From: Prochlorococcus sp. AG-449-J16
Lineage (GTDB): Bacteria > Cyanobacteriota > Cyanobacteriia > PCC-6307 > Cyanobiaceae
Direction: 5' to 3'
Assembly (NCBI GenBank): GCA_003209565.1
Contig: QCQK01000002.1
Coordinates: 1 to 64,000 of the forward strand
DNA: 64,000 nt
In this document: positions 34,091 to 43,604 of the stretch, one piece after another
How the letters are laid out: each line of letters begins with the position of its first letter
Position numbering within the stretch: the stretch's first letter is position 1
Position numbers and translations under genes: made by a program
The notes under the pieces: model-generated
Database searches by the model: none
Told to the model about the DNA's origin: nothing
What the model saw: only the letters and a program-made list of their open reading frames with translations

Positions 34091-35593
34091 TCAAGTTAAA
34101 CTATTTTTGATTTTACCATTTATTAATTCGCCAACTATTGCGATGGAGCTATAAGCTATCAAAACTATCGTAACTTCTTGCCATGCGAAGGAACTTAGTG
34201 ACTCTTGCAATTGCCAACCTAAACCAACACTTCCAATAACCCCAACTATTGCAGTTTCTCTAATAATTATGTCAGACCTATAAGCGCAATAAGATAAGTA
34301 ACTTTTTGCTTGTTGAGAAAATAAACCTAAAAGCCAACTAGTCTTTTTTGAGATTCCTAACGATCTCATTGCAATATAATTTCTCTTATCTTGGCTATCT
34401 AGATTTGTAAAAAGTAATTTGCTTGTAATTCCAGCGTTATGAAGACCTAATGTTAAAGCTGCTATAGATAAAGAAGGATTATTAAAAGTTAACAGAGTTA
34501 GAAGTATTACAGGTGTGGGTATTAAACGTAATAAAAATGCAAAAATTTTTATAAAAATTTTAGAAGTATTGTCGTTAAAAATTCCTATTAATAATGGAGG
34601 TACACTAATTGCGATTCCTGTTGATAAAAGACTTAAAATTATTGTTTCCAATATAAGTTTTAAGAAATCAAATAATCCTAAATCTGAGCTTGATTTAAAT
34701 AGAGAACTAACAGAATTAAAATTTTCAAAATTCTTATTAAAAAGAAAATAAAGACAGTATGAAAAAGAAAATAAAATTGTTATTAAAAAAACTGCTGTAA
34801 AAAAAATAGATAGGATTTTATTTGTATTATTAAATTTTATTTTTTTGAATATTAATCCAGAAAGAATTATCAAAATTGCTAAGGACCATAAATAAGTCCA
34901 AAACTCTCTAAAATTCAAAGTCTGAAGAGATAAATAAATACTAGTACCTATTCCTCCAATCCCAAAAATTCCTAAAATTACTGTACTTCTTATTGAACAT
35001 TCTAACCGATATAAACCAAAGTTTTTAAATGTATTTATTATAGGATTCCATATTAAAGTTAATAAAGAAGAAAATTTAGGTGCATTTATTTGGTTTATAG
35101 ATTCAATACTTTTATAGTCTATAGTTTCTAATTGTTCAGCAAAAACTTTTGAATTTATAGCAATATAAGGAATACATATAGCTATGATTCCTATTGAAAA
35201 ATTTATGCCATATATTTGCATTAGTAGTATTCCCCAAAGTACTTCATGAATTGATCTAATTATTGTTAAAAAAAACCTTATTATGTAGTAGAAAAAATTT
35301 GGAATATTAAAAATTTTATAAAAAATATTAGAGGATAATATTCCAAAAATTGTCCCAAAAATAATACTTACTAACCAACTAAAAAAACCAATTAAGATAG
35401 TTTCATTTAATCGATTAATTACGGTAATAATAATTTCATTATCGATCTTGGGATTAAATGCAGAAATTAAGAATTCTTGGAATAATTTTAATCCTCCAAA
35501 ATGAATATTGGTTATGAATTGATACCCTAGAGGGATGCAAACCAAAATTGGAAGAAAAGATAATGAGGTATAGTTTAATTTTAATTTATTCAA
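34091..35593 (-). CDS. phnE: Phosphonate/phosphite ABC transporter permease (tandem fused)
   Basis: 500 residues, about twice an ordinary PhnE. Two homologous permease halves are joined. The first half has IRSIHEVLWGILL and a STVILGIFGIGGIGTSIYLS EAA-type end. The second has IPTPVILLTLLTFNNPSLSI, LGLHNAGITSKLLF and RETAIVGVIGSVGLGWQLQE. One polypeptide could supply both transmembrane domains. Starts 4 bp after phnC. Confidence 0.88.
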   Translation of the reverse strand: MNKLKLNYTSLSFLPILVCIPLGYQFITNIHFGGLKLFQEFLISAFNPKIDNEIIITVINRLNETILIGFFSWLVSIIFGTIFGILSSNIFYKIFNIPNFFYYIIRFFLTIIRSIHEVLWGILLMQIYGINFSIGIIAICIPYIAINSKVFAEQLETIDYKSIESINQINAPKFSSLLTLIWNPIINTFKNFGLYRLECSIRSTVILGIFGIGGIGTSIYLSLQTLNFREFWTYLWSLAILIILSGLIFKKIKFNNTNKILSIFFTAVFLITILFSFSYCLYFLFNKNFENFNSVSSLFKSSSDLGLFDFLKLILETIILSLLSTGIAISVPPLLIGIFNDNTSKIFIKIFAFLLRLIPTPVILLTLLTFNNPSLSIAALTLGLHNAGITSKLLFTNLDSQDKRNYIAMRSLGISKKTSWLLGLFSQQAKSYLSYCAYRSDIIIRETAIVGVIGSVGLGWQLQESLSSFAWQEVTIVLIAYSSIAIVGELINGKIKNSLT

Positions 35594-35597
35594 CTAA

Positions 35598-36338
35598 TTA
35601 ATATATTTTGTCTAAATGAAGCTTCTTTAAGTTAGTTCTTTTGATATTGAAAGAAATTCTTCCATCCTTTATTCCAATAACTTTATCGAAATCGTTCAGT
35701 AAATCTAATCTATGTAGTGCAACTAATGTTGTCTTAGAGGATTTTTTTTGATTATTTTTATCTACATTTTCTAGCAGCAGGTTTTTAATTGTTGTTATCA
35801 ATTTGGGATCTAAATTATTAAAAGGCTCATCTGCAAGCAATATATTCGATTCTTGAATTAAAGACCTAGCTATAGCTACCCTTTGTTTTTGGCCCCCAGA
35901 TAGCTTACTGATTTTTTTATCGTAAATAGAGTTATGAAGTCTACATAATTGCATATATTTATGCGCCTTCTTAAAAGAACTTGTATTTAGCAAATTTTTA
36001 AAAGCGAAATAAAAATTGTTTTCCGCTAGTAGTCCACAATTAACATTTTGTTCTGCTGAGAGATCTTCTATTAATCTTAAATCTTGCCATATAGTTGTTA
36101 TCCTTCGTTTCTGGTTTCTATTTAATTCATCGAAACTTTTATTGAATAATTTAACCTCGCCATGAGTTGGCTTGATAGTGCCATTAAGCACTGATATAAG
36201 AGTAGTTTTTCCTGAACCGCTTTTACCTAAAAGTGCAATTTTCTCACCTGGATTGATTTTTAAATTTATATCATTTAAGATCAGATTATTTTTGTATTTA
36301 TAAGATATATTTCTTAATTCTAAGAGAGTATTATTCAT
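35598..36338 (-). CDS. phnC: Phosphonate/phosphite ABC transporter ATP-binding protein
   Basis: 246 residues. Walker [17 protein letters not shown]-loop TIWQDLRLIEDLSAEQN, signature SKLSGGQKQRVAIARS, Walker B NILLADEPFNNLDP, H-loop VALHRLDLL. The IWQ-x-x-R-L-I Q-loop and the neighbours mark it as PhnC. ATG overlaps the phnD stop by 4 bp (ATGA), so translationally coupled. Confidence 0.92.
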   Translation of the reverse strand: MNNTLLELRNISYKYKNNLILNDINLKINPGEKIALLGKSGSGKTTLISVLNGTIKPTHGEVKLFNKSFDELNRNQKRRITTIWQDLRLIEDLSAEQNVNCGLLAENNFYFAFKNLLNTSSFKKAHKYMQLCRLHNSIYDKKISKLSGGQKQRVAIARSLIQESNILLADEPFNNLDPKLITTIKNLLLENVDKNNQKKSSKTTLVALHRLDLLNDFDKVIGIKDGRISFNIKRTNLKKLHLDKIY

Positions 36339-37228
36339 CTAATTTTATTTAATTTCCTCCCGATGTCCTCTATATTTTTATACTGTTTTGCTTCTGCATT
36401 TATAAACCTTTTTGCATTGAACATATCTAATATCTCTTTGTGTGATTTTTGATTAATATCTAAATTTAGAATTACTGATTTAAGTTTTTTTGTAAACCCT
36501 TCCCCGAATCTATCCTCAAGATCCCCTTGAGCTATCCAGTGATAGTCTACATATTCTGGGGTGATCCAGAATAATTCTAAATTACTTGTTCTTTTGGGAT
36601 TATTTTTAAGATTATTTTCCCAAACTTGTTTATTTAAAGCTCCAGCATCAAATGCCCCACTATTAACTAAAGCTATAGTGGCATCATGACTCCCACTAAA
36701 ACCTGCTTTTTTCCCTTTAAAATGTTTAATTTCTACTCCTGCTTGATTTAAAAAATATTCTGGCATTAATCTTCCAGAAGTTGAGTTATCAGAGCCAAAA
36801 GTAAATCTTAAATTCTTTAGTTTTTTAAGTCCTTTAATGTTTGAAATTGAGTTAAGTTCTAAATTCTTGTTTACTATAAAAACACTTTTAAATTCCTTAT
36901 CAATATCTCTTTGAGCTATGACAATTGAATTAGGAGTTTGTAATCTTGCTTGAACTCCTGATAAACCGCCAAACCAAACCAGATCTAAATCTTTAGTTCT
37001 AAATCCAGTTACTGCTGCAACATAATTAATAACAGGAATGTATTTAACTTCTACATCAAGTTGCTTGGATAATTCTTTTGAAAATAAATTAAATCTTTTA
37101 TCCAAAATATCTTGGTTTTGATCAGGTATTGCTCCAACTTTTAAAATTTCGGGATTTGAAAATACAGGTGATGAAAAAATAGAAAATAATAGAGATGAAC
37201 TTATTAGGAAATTTTTGAAATTAATCAT
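36335..37228 (-). CDS. phnD: Phosphonate/phosphite-binding periplasmic protein
   Basis: 297 residues from ATG 37228. The ORF-track start at 37270 would run into aspC and push the signal peptide inward, whereas 37228 gives INFKNFLISSSLLFSIFSSP..VFS. The mature part has the PhnD-type features LKVGAIPDQNQDILDKRFNL, WFGGLSGVQAR, FGSDNSTSGRLMPEYFL and SHDATIALVNSGAFDAG. In Prochlorococcus this protein type (PhnD1) is known to bind phosphite/methylphosphonate-like ligands. The exact ligand here is inferred. Confidence 0.9.
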   Translation of the reverse strand: MINFKNFLISSSLLFSIFSSPVFSNPEILKVGAIPDQNQDILDKRFNLFSKELSKQLDVEVKYIPVINYVAAVTGFRTKDLDLVWFGGLSGVQARLQTPNSIVIAQRDIDKEFKSVFIVNKNLELNSISNIKGLKKLKNLRFTFGSDNSTSGRLMPEYFLNQAGVEIKHFKGKKAGFSGSHDATIALVNSGAFDAGALNKQVWENNLKNNPKRTSNLELFWITPEYVDYHWIAQGDLEDRFGEGFTKKLKSVILNLDINQKSHKEILDMFNAKRFINAEAKQYKNIEDIGRKLNKIR

Positions 37229-37241
37229 AAATTTTTTAAAG

Positions 37242-38438
37242 TCAATAATATCTAGAAACTGCTTTTTCAAGTCTCTCTAGTCCATCTTTTATTTTAAACT
37301 CTGAAGCTGCACAAGAAATTCTTATACAATCGTCGGCACCAAATGCTTTTCCAGGTACAACAACTAATCCGTAATCTTGAAGAGCTTTATTGCAGAAATC
37401 AACAGAAGTAATTGAGGAGTTAGGTAATCTTGGAAATGCGTAAAATGCTCCATTAGGTTCCTCAATATATGTCCCATTTATGTTTTTAAGGCCCTCATAG
37501 AGAATTCTTCTTCTTTGATCATAATGACTATTTATCATTGAGAAAAACTCATTATTAATTTGTAAAGCCTGTAAAGCACCTTTTTGAACAAAAGAACAAA
37601 CATTACTTGTACTTTGACTTTGCAATGCTGAGGATGCTTTGATTACATCTTTGGTACCCACTAAATAACCTATCCTCCAGCCAGTCATAGCCCACCCTTT
37701 CGCGAACCCATTTACTATAAAAATCCTATCTTTTAAGTCATTTGCTAATGTAGATAAACTGTAGTGTTTAAATTCTTTTTTAAGGATAAGCTCGTAAATC
37801 TCATCAGAAAGAATATTGATATTTGGATATTCTCTGGCTAAATCGGCAATTTGCAATAATTCTTCCTTTGACATAACTCTTCCAGTAGGGTTATTAGGAG
37901 AATTGATAATTATAAATTTTGTTTTTGGAGATATTTTAGACTTCAAATCTTTTATATCTATTTTAAATCCATCTTCTGCAGAAGAATTTGTAAAGATTGG
38001 CTTTCCTCCCGCCAGCCTTACCATCTGGGGATAACTTAACCAGTATGGAGAAGGAATAATCACTTCATCTCCAGTATTTAGCAAAACTTGGAAAAGATTA
38101 TAAATTGCTTGCTTAGCACCATTTGTGACCATTACATTTTTAAATTCATAATTTAAATTGTTTTGAATTTGAAGTTTATTTGCAATTGCTTTTCGGAGAT
38201 CTAAATTGCCTGCTGCGGGCCCGTACTTTGTGAATCCATCAAATATAGCTTTACTCGTAGCCTCTATAACTTCTTTTGGGGCATTAAAGTCTGGTTCTCC
38301 TGCACTTAAATTGCAAATATCTACTCCTTCTGCAGCTAATTGATTAGCTTTGGCACTTATTTGCAGTGTAAGAGAAGGCTCAATTGAAAGTGCCCGTTCA
38401 GATAAATTAACTTGGCTCATTGACTTATAACTTTTCAA
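37242..38438 (-). CDS. aspC: Aspartate aminotransferase (class I/II PLP enzyme)
   Basis: 398 residues. LSAGEPDFNAPKEVIEA N-terminal, GAKQAIYNLFQVLL phosphate-binding helix, INSPNNPTGRVMSKEEL, LSDEIYELI, and the PLP lysine in NGFAKGWAMTGWRIGYLVG; substrate-binding Arg in DCIRISCAAS near the C-terminus. Typical subgroup I-gamma aspartate transaminase. Upstream of and same strand as phnD with 13 bp spacing, probably one transcript. Confidence 0.93.
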   Translation of the reverse strand: MKSYKSMSQVNLSERALSIEPSLTLQISAKANQLAAEGVDICNLSAGEPDFNAPKEVIEATSKAIFDGFTKYGPAAGNLDLRKAIANKLQIQNNLNYEFKNVMVTNGAKQAIYNLFQVLLNTGDEVIIPSPYWLSYPQMVRLAGGKPIFTNSSAEDGFKIDIKDLKSKISPKTKFIIINSPNNPTGRVMSKEELLQIADLAREYPNINILSDEIYELILKKEFKHYSLSTLANDLKDRIFIVNGFAKGWAMTGWRIGYLVGTKDVIKASSALQSQSTSNVCSFVQKGALQALQINNEFFSMINSHYDQRRRILYEGLKNINGTYIEEPNGAFYAFPRLPNSSITSVDFCNKALQDYGLVVVPGKAFGADDCIRISCAASEFKIKDGLERLEKAVSRYY

Positions 38439-38581
38439 ATATGTCTTTTAATAATGACAAATGCATAAATTAAGAATAAATAAAACTATCACATTATGGT
38501 TTAATTTAGTTCATTTTCTTAATCTAATTTATTTTCATGTTTTGAGTTCTTAAGATAAAAATATATAAAGTTTTATTTTCG

Positions 38582-39085
38582 GTGAAAAGGTTAGTTATTG
38601 GGAGAGGAAGTGTATTTGCAGATTTGTTAATAATTGGGGAGGCACCTGGAGCACAGGAAGACTTAGAAGGAAAACCATATGTAGGTAAATCCGGAAAATT
38701 GTTAGACGAATTATTGATAAAAGCGGGGATTAACTATAAAAAGGATGTTTATTTTTGCAATGTAATTAAATGTCGTCCACCAAATAATAGAAAACCCACT
38801 GCTAGAGAAATTAATATTCATAAACCTTGGTTATTACAGCAAATAAAGCTAATTGATCCAAAATTTATATTACTTACTGGTTCGACTGCTATGAGAGCTA
38901 TTTTAGAAGTTAGAGATCCTATAAGCAATTTAAGAGGTCAATGGATTAAAAAAGATGGTAGAGAAATTATGGTAATTTTTCATCCATCTTATTTGTTGAG
39001 ATTTCCCTCAAAAGAAATCAATAAACCTTATTATTTAACTTTGAAAGACCTAGAGAATGTTAGTGGTAAACTATATGCCCTATAA
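38582..39085 (+). CDS. Family-4-type uracil-DNA glycosylase, short form
   Basis: 167 residues, GTG start. An in-frame TGA at 38543 prevents a much longer N-terminus. The catalytic core is present: LIIGEAPGAQEDLEGKPYVG, VIKCRPPNNRKPTAREI and FHPSYLLR. Family 4 enzymes bind a [4Fe-4S] cluster through four cysteines. Here the N-terminal CxxC is absent and the residue after the KCRPP helix (INIH80) is His, leaving only Cys64. Excises uracil from DNA, presumably without a cluster. Confidence 0.85.
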   Translation: MKRLVIGRGSVFADLLIIGEAPGAQEDLEGKPYVGKSGKLLDELLIKAGINYKKDVYFCNVIKCRPPNNRKPTAREINIHKPWLLQQIKLIDPKFILLTGSTAMRAILEVRDPISNLRGQWIKKDGREIMVIFHPSYLLRFPSKEINKPYYLTLKDLENVSGKLYAL

Positions 39086-39119
39086 TTTAGTGAATCCTTT
39101 TTGAATATCAAGAATTTTA

Positions 39120-40337
39120 ATGTCATTAACTCAATCAAAAGAGGTTAATAATCTCGACAAAAGGTATTCAACTCATATTGAAAGGAGGATAACTAGAACA
39201 GTTATGGTTGGTGATGTAGCTATTGGAAGTGATTATCCAGTAAGAGTTCAATCTATGATAAATGAAGATACCATGGATGTCGAAAATGCTTACCAAGCTA
39301 TCAAAAGACTTGATGAGGTAGGTTGTGAAATAGTAAGGTTAACAGTTCCATCATTAGCACACGCAAAAGCAGTAGGAGATATAAAAGCAAAATTATTAGA
39401 AAATAATATCAATACCCCCTTGGTAGCTGATGTTCACCATAATGGTATGAAAATTGCCATGGAGGTTGCAAAACATGTTGATAAAGTAAGAATTAATCCT
39501 GGTTTGTTTGTGTTTGAAAAATCAGACCCTTCAAGAACTGAATATACAGATGAAGAATTTGAAACTATTAAAAAAACAATATTAAAAAGATTTACTCCTT
39601 TAGTTGAAGTTTTAAAGTCTGAAAATAAAGCTCTAAGGATTGGAGTTAATCATGGTTCTCTATCTGAGAGGATGCTTTTTACTTATGGGGATACACCTTT
39701 AGGAATGACAGAATCTGCGATGGAGTTTGTCAAAATTTGTGATGAGCTTGATTTCCATAACATAATTATTTCTATGAAAGCTTCTAGGGCTCCAGTCATG
39801 ATGGCGGCTTACAGAATGATTGCAGATAGACTTGACTCAGAGGGATATAACTATCCCTTACATTTAGGAGTGACTGAAGCTGGAGATGGTGATTATGGAA
39901 GGATAAAAAGTACTGCTGGGATCGGAACGCTTCTAGCAGAGGGATTAGGAGATACCATTAGGGTTTCTTTAACAGAAGCCCCAGAGAAGGAAATTCCGGT
40001 TTGCTATTCAATTTTGCAATCTTTAGGATTAAGAAAAACGATGGTTGAATATATCAGTTGCCCTAGTTGTGGGAGAACACTTTTCAATTTAGAAGAAGTT
40101 GTAGACAAAGTAAGGAATGCTACTTCGCATTTGACTGGATTAGATATAGCAATAATGGGATGTATAGTAAATGGACCAGGAGAAATGGCAGATGCTGATT
40201 ATGGTTATGTTGGGAAAGGTAAAGGAACAATTGCCTTATATAGAAGGAAAGAAGAGATAAAAAGAGTACCTGAAGATGAGGGGGTTGATGCTTTAATCCA
40301 ACTTATTAAGGATGATGGGAAGTGGATTGATCCTTAA
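39120..40337 (+). CDS. ispG: 4-hydroxy-3-methylbut-2-en-1-yl diphosphate synthase
   Basis: 405 residues. MEP isoprenoid pathway, reduces MEcPP to HMBPP. N-terminal TIM-barrel motifs [20 protein letters not shown] and [20 protein letters not shown] with RINPGLF; C-terminal [4Fe-4S] ligands in [13 protein letters not shown] and [12 protein letters not shown]. Length fits the short (bacterial/cyanobacterial) type. Followed by the processing protease gene after 76 bp. Confidence 0.97.
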   Translation: MSLTQSKEVNNLDKRYSTHIERRITRTVMVGDVAIGSDYPVRVQSMINEDTMDVENAYQAIKRLDEVGCEIVRLTVPSLAHAKAVGDIKAKLLENNINTPLVADVHHNGMKIAMEVAKHVDKVRINPGLFVFEKSDPSRTEYTDEEFETIKKTILKRFTPLVEVLKSENKALRIGVNHGSLSERMLFTYGDTPLGMTESAMEFVKICDELDFHNIIISMKASRAPVMMAAYRMIADRLDSEGYNYPLHLGVTEAGDGDYGRIKSTAGIGTLLAEGLGDTIRVSLTEAPEKEIPVCYSILQSLGLRKTMVEYISCPSCGRTLFNLEEVVDKVRNATSHLTGLDIAIMGCIVNGPGEMADADYGYVGKGKGTIALYRRKEEIKRVPEDEGVDALIQLIKDDGKWIDP

Positions 40338-40413
40338 GGATTTGTCAAATTTTTGAAATTATAAATAAATTCTTTTTATAATGTAGAAAAATAATTATTT
40401 GTAAATAAGAAAA

Positions 40414-41733
40414 TTGCTTAAAAAAAATTTTATTATTTTATTAGCGACAACCTTTTCTGGGATATTTTTTAATAATTTTGCAGAAGCAACCGTTTTAAAT
40501 AATAGTTATAAGGAAGTAATTGATCATGTTTGGCAAATTGTATATAGAGATTTTCTTGATTCAAGTGGAAAGTTTCAAAAGTCTAATTGGATTAAGCTAA
40601 GAAAGGAATTTTTGTCAAAAACATATTCAGATAGCAATGAAGCATATGATGCTATAAGAGATATGCTTTCGAGTTTAGATGATTCTTACACAAGATTTTT
40701 AGAGCCCAGAGAATTTAATCAAATGAGAATAGATACCTCTGGAGAATTAACAGGAGTTGGGATCCAAATAGTTAAAGATGAAGAATCTGATGATTTAATA
40801 ATTATTTCTCCTATAGAGGGCACACCCGCTTATGAAGCTGGCATCAAAGCAAGAGATAAAATATTATCTATAGATGATATTTCTACTAAAAGTATGAATA
40901 TTGAGGAGGCCGTTAAATTAATAAGAGGACAAAGAGGTACTAAAGTTAAACTTGAAATCCTTAGAGATTCCAGATCTTTTTTTAAGGTTTTATTAAGAGA
41001 AAAGATAGAAATAAAAACTGTTTCAAGTAAAGTTAATACAACCAAAAACGGCTTATTAATTGGCTATGTAAGAATTAAACAATTTAATGCTAATGCATCA
41101 AAAGAGACGAGAGATGCTATTAAGGATTTAGAAACAAAAAGAGTCTCTGGATATGTTCTTGACTTGAGAAGTAATCCAGGAGGTTTATTAGAATCAAGCA
41201 TTGATATCTCAAGACACTTCATTAATAAAGGAGTAATAGTAAGTACAGTAAGCAAAGATGGTTTAAAAGAAACAAAAAGAGGAAATGGTCAAGCTCTAAC
41301 AAAAAAGCCCTTAGTTGTTTTAGTTAATGAAGGCTCTGCGAGTGCTAGTGAAATAGTTTCTGGTGCAATAAAAGATAACAAAAGAGGAAAATTAGTTGGG
41401 AAGAAAACGTTTGGTAAAGGTCTAGTTCAATCTATGAGAACACTGGTTGATGGTTCAGGATTAACTGTTACAGTCGCTAAGTATTTAACTCCCAACGGCA
41501 CTGATATAAACAAATCTGGAATTATTCCAGATATAGAAGTAAAAATGAATATTAATCCTATTCTCCAAAGAGAGATTGGAACTAGAAAAGATAAACAATA
41601 TAGAGCTGGTGAAAAAGAGCTAATAAAAATAATTAATAGAAAGAATCAGATAAGTGAATTTAAACCTAACACTACAAACCTTAATGCATTCCTGGGAATT
41701 AATAAGGAAGATAAAGTATTTAAATTTAATTAA
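40414..41733 (+). CDS. Carboxyl-terminal processing protease (S41 family)
   Basis: 439 residues, TTG start before a signal peptide (LKKNFIILLATTFSGIFFNN). PDZ domain about 115-190 (LTGVGIQIVKDEESDDLII, EGTPAYEAGIKARDKIL). Catalytic domain has NEGSASASEIVSGA with the nucleophilic Ser, and GKKTFGKGLVQS with the Lys base. Acts in periplasm/lumen. One paralogue (CtpA) matures photosystem II D1. This is one of the CtpA/B/C group and cannot be narrowed. Stop overlaps the nadA end by 4 bp. Confidence 0.9.
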   Translation: MLKKNFIILLATTFSGIFFNNFAEATVLNNSYKEVIDHVWQIVYRDFLDSSGKFQKSNWIKLRKEFLSKTYSDSNEAYDAIRDMLSSLDDSYTRFLEPREFNQMRIDTSGELTGVGIQIVKDEESDDLIIISPIEGTPAYEAGIKARDKILSIDDISTKSMNIEEAVKLIRGQRGTKVKLEILRDSRSFFKVLLREKIEIKTVSSKVNTTKNGLLIGYVRIKQFNANASKETRDAIKDLETKRVSGYVLDLRSNPGGLLESSIDISRHFINKGVIVSTVSKDGLKETKRGNGQALTKKPLVVLVNEGSASASEIVSGAIKDNKRGKLVGKKTFGKGLVQSMRTLVDGSGLTVTVAKYLTPNGTDINKSGIIPDIEVKMNINPILQREIGTRKDKQYRAGEKELIKIINRKNQISEFKPNTTNLNAFLGINKEDKVFKFN

Positions 41734-42644
41734 TTACTCATATCAAGCATTCTTTTTATTGGTACATAGGCTCTTCTTATTATTTCTTCGTCAAGTTCGA
41801 TAGACGGGGAATTATTTTTCAAACAATCTAGAATCTTTTCTAAAGTATTTAATTTCATATATGGACACTCGTTACACTTACAGCCTTCTATATCTGGAAC
41901 CTCTATAAAAATTTTGTTAGGTTCTTTCTTTTTCATTTGATGGATTATTCCAGGTTCAGTTAATACTATGTAAGTTTTAGATGAATCTTTACTTATGAAA
42001 TCAAGCAGTTTACTTGTTGATCCAATAAAGTCTGAGAGGATTAGTAAATTTTGACTACATTCTGGATGAGCAATTACTTTTGATCCTGGATTTTGATATT
42101 TTAATTTTAGAAGTGCTTCTTCACTAAATGATTCATGAACAATGCAGCTGCCAGGCCATAATTTAAGTTCTCTTCCTGAATTTTTCTGTACCCATCTCCC
42201 AAGGTTCTGATCTGGCGCAAATATTATCTTTTTATCCTTAGGTATTTTTTTAATTAATGAGACTGCATTGCTGCTTGTACATATCAGATCACTTTGCGCT
42301 TTTACTTCTGCAGTACAATTTATATAACTTACGACATAGTGATCTGGATTTTCTTCCCTAAATTTTTGAAATTTATCTGAGGGGCAATCATCTGCTAATG
42401 AGCATCCCGCATCAATATCTGGTAAAAGGACTGTTTTATTTGGGCTAAGTATTTTTGCAGTTTCGGCCATAAAGTGTACACCGCAAAAAATTATTATATC
42501 TGCATCATTATTTGCAGCTTTCCTAGATAGATCTAATGAATCGCCAATAAAATCTGCAATTTCTTGAATTTCTGGAGCTTGATAATAGTGCGCAAGAATA
42601 ATAGCATTAGCGTTTTTGCAACGCTCCTTTATTTCAGAAATCAA
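41730..42644 (-). CDS. nadA: Quinolinate synthase
   Basis: 304 residues. Condenses iminoaspartate with dihydroxyacetone phosphate for NAD synthesis, using a [4Fe-4S] cluster. Visible motifs are AHYYQAPEIQEIADFIGDSL, IIFCGVHFMAETAKIL, INCTAEVKAQSDLICTSSNA and EGCKCNECPYMKLNTLEK; cluster cysteines likely are in DIDAGCSLAD, TSS-adjacent Cys and the KCNECP segment. Length is normal. Divergent from the metallophosphatase. Confidence 0.95.
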   Translation of the reverse strand: MISEIKERCKNANAIILAHYYQAPEIQEIADFIGDSLDLSRKAANNDADIIIFCGVHFMAETAKILSPNKTVLLPDIDAGCSLADDCPSDKFQKFREENPDHYVVSYINCTAEVKAQSDLICTSSNAVSLIKKIPKDKKIIFAPDQNLGRWVQKNSGRELKLWPGSCIVHESFSEEALLKLKYQNPGSKVIAHPECSQNLLILSDFIGSTSKLLDFISKDSSKTYIVLTEPGIIHQMKKKEPNKIFIEVPDIEGCKCNECPYMKLNTLEKILDCLKNNSPSIELDEEIIRRAYVPIKRMLDMSN

Positions 42645-42747
42645 ATCCTCTTCGTTTTGAACTGATTTCTGTTTTGCAGTAGAAGTTATACTGGTCAGGA
42701 TTTAGAATATCTCTAAATAGATTATATGCCTTTAAACAGAAAAAATT

Positions 42748-43581
42748 CTGACAAATTTAAAAATTGCTATTGTTGGTGACTGTCATGGTCAATGGTCTGA
42801 AATAGACTTGAAAGTCTTATCGATTATTAAACCAAATATTGTTTTATTTGTTGGTGATATTTCTGATGGGAGTGTCAAAATAATAAAAAAAATCAATGAG
42901 ATAAGAATTCCTACTTTCGTGATTTTAGGAAATCATGATAGAGGTAAAGATTCCACAGGCGAAACTCTTTCAAAGCAGATACGTGTTCTTGGTGGAAAAT
43001 ATTGTGCATGGGATTTGAAGGTTTTTAATAATCAAATAAATTTACTATCTGCAAGACCATGTAGTTCTGGCGGCGGCTATTATCTTTCAAAAGAAGTTAA
43101 AGGCGTTTATGGACCCATTACCGAACAAGATTCAATAAATAAAATCATTAAATGTTCAGAAGAGAGTGTCGAAGATATACCTTTAATAATTATGTCTCAT
43201 GCTGGCCCTTCGGGTTTAGGCTCAGAACCTAAAAGCATTTGTGGTAAAGACTGGAAATTACCCTCTTTAGATTGGGGAGATAGAGATTTGTCTGTAGCTA
43301 TTTCTCAAATACAAAAGAGAAGAAAAATTGATCTTGTGATTTTTGGTCATATGCACAATCGGCTTAAAAGAAATCTTGGTTTAAGAGAGATGTTTAAAAT
43401 TGATAGCAAAGGGACAATTTATTTCAATACTGCTGTAGTTCCAAGATATAAAACTGATGAAGATGGGAAATTACTAATTAACTTTTCATGGATTGAGTTT
43501 AAAAAAAAGGAATTAAGACATGTTTCTCACCGATGGTACTCAGAGTCTGGGGAAATTTGTGAAGAAGATAAATTTTTTTAG
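42748..43581 (+). CDS. Metallophosphatase (TIGR04168-like), start codon unclear
   Basis: The frame is open from a TAA at 42733. The essential first metal motif GDCHG (42775-42789) lies before the only usual start, TTG 42808 (the ORF-track call, 257 residues). ATG/GTG/TTG are absent upstream in frame. Candidates are CTG 42748, ATT 42745 or ATT 42763. A TTA at 42757 sits where TTG-AAA-ATT would be expected. The remaining motifs (LFVGDISDG, LGNHDRG, SHAGPSG, FGHMHNRL) are intact, so the enzyme is probably functional. Substrate unknown. Confidence 0.82.
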   Translation: MTNLKIAIVGDCHGQWSEIDLKVLSIIKPNIVLFVGDISDGSVKIIKKINEIRIPTFVILGNHDRGKDSTGETLSKQIRVLGGKYCAWDLKVFNNQINLLSARPCSSGGGYYLSKEVKGVYGPITEQDSINKIIKCSEESVEDIPLIIMSHAGPSGLGSEPKSICGKDWKLPSLDWGDRDLSVAISQIQKRRKIDLVIFGHMHNRLKRNLGLREMFKIDSKGTIYFNTAVVPRYKTDEDGKLLINFSWIEFKKKELRHVSHRWYSESGEICEEDKFF

Positions 43582-43604
43582 GATTAGATATTTTTGATCA
43601 TATT

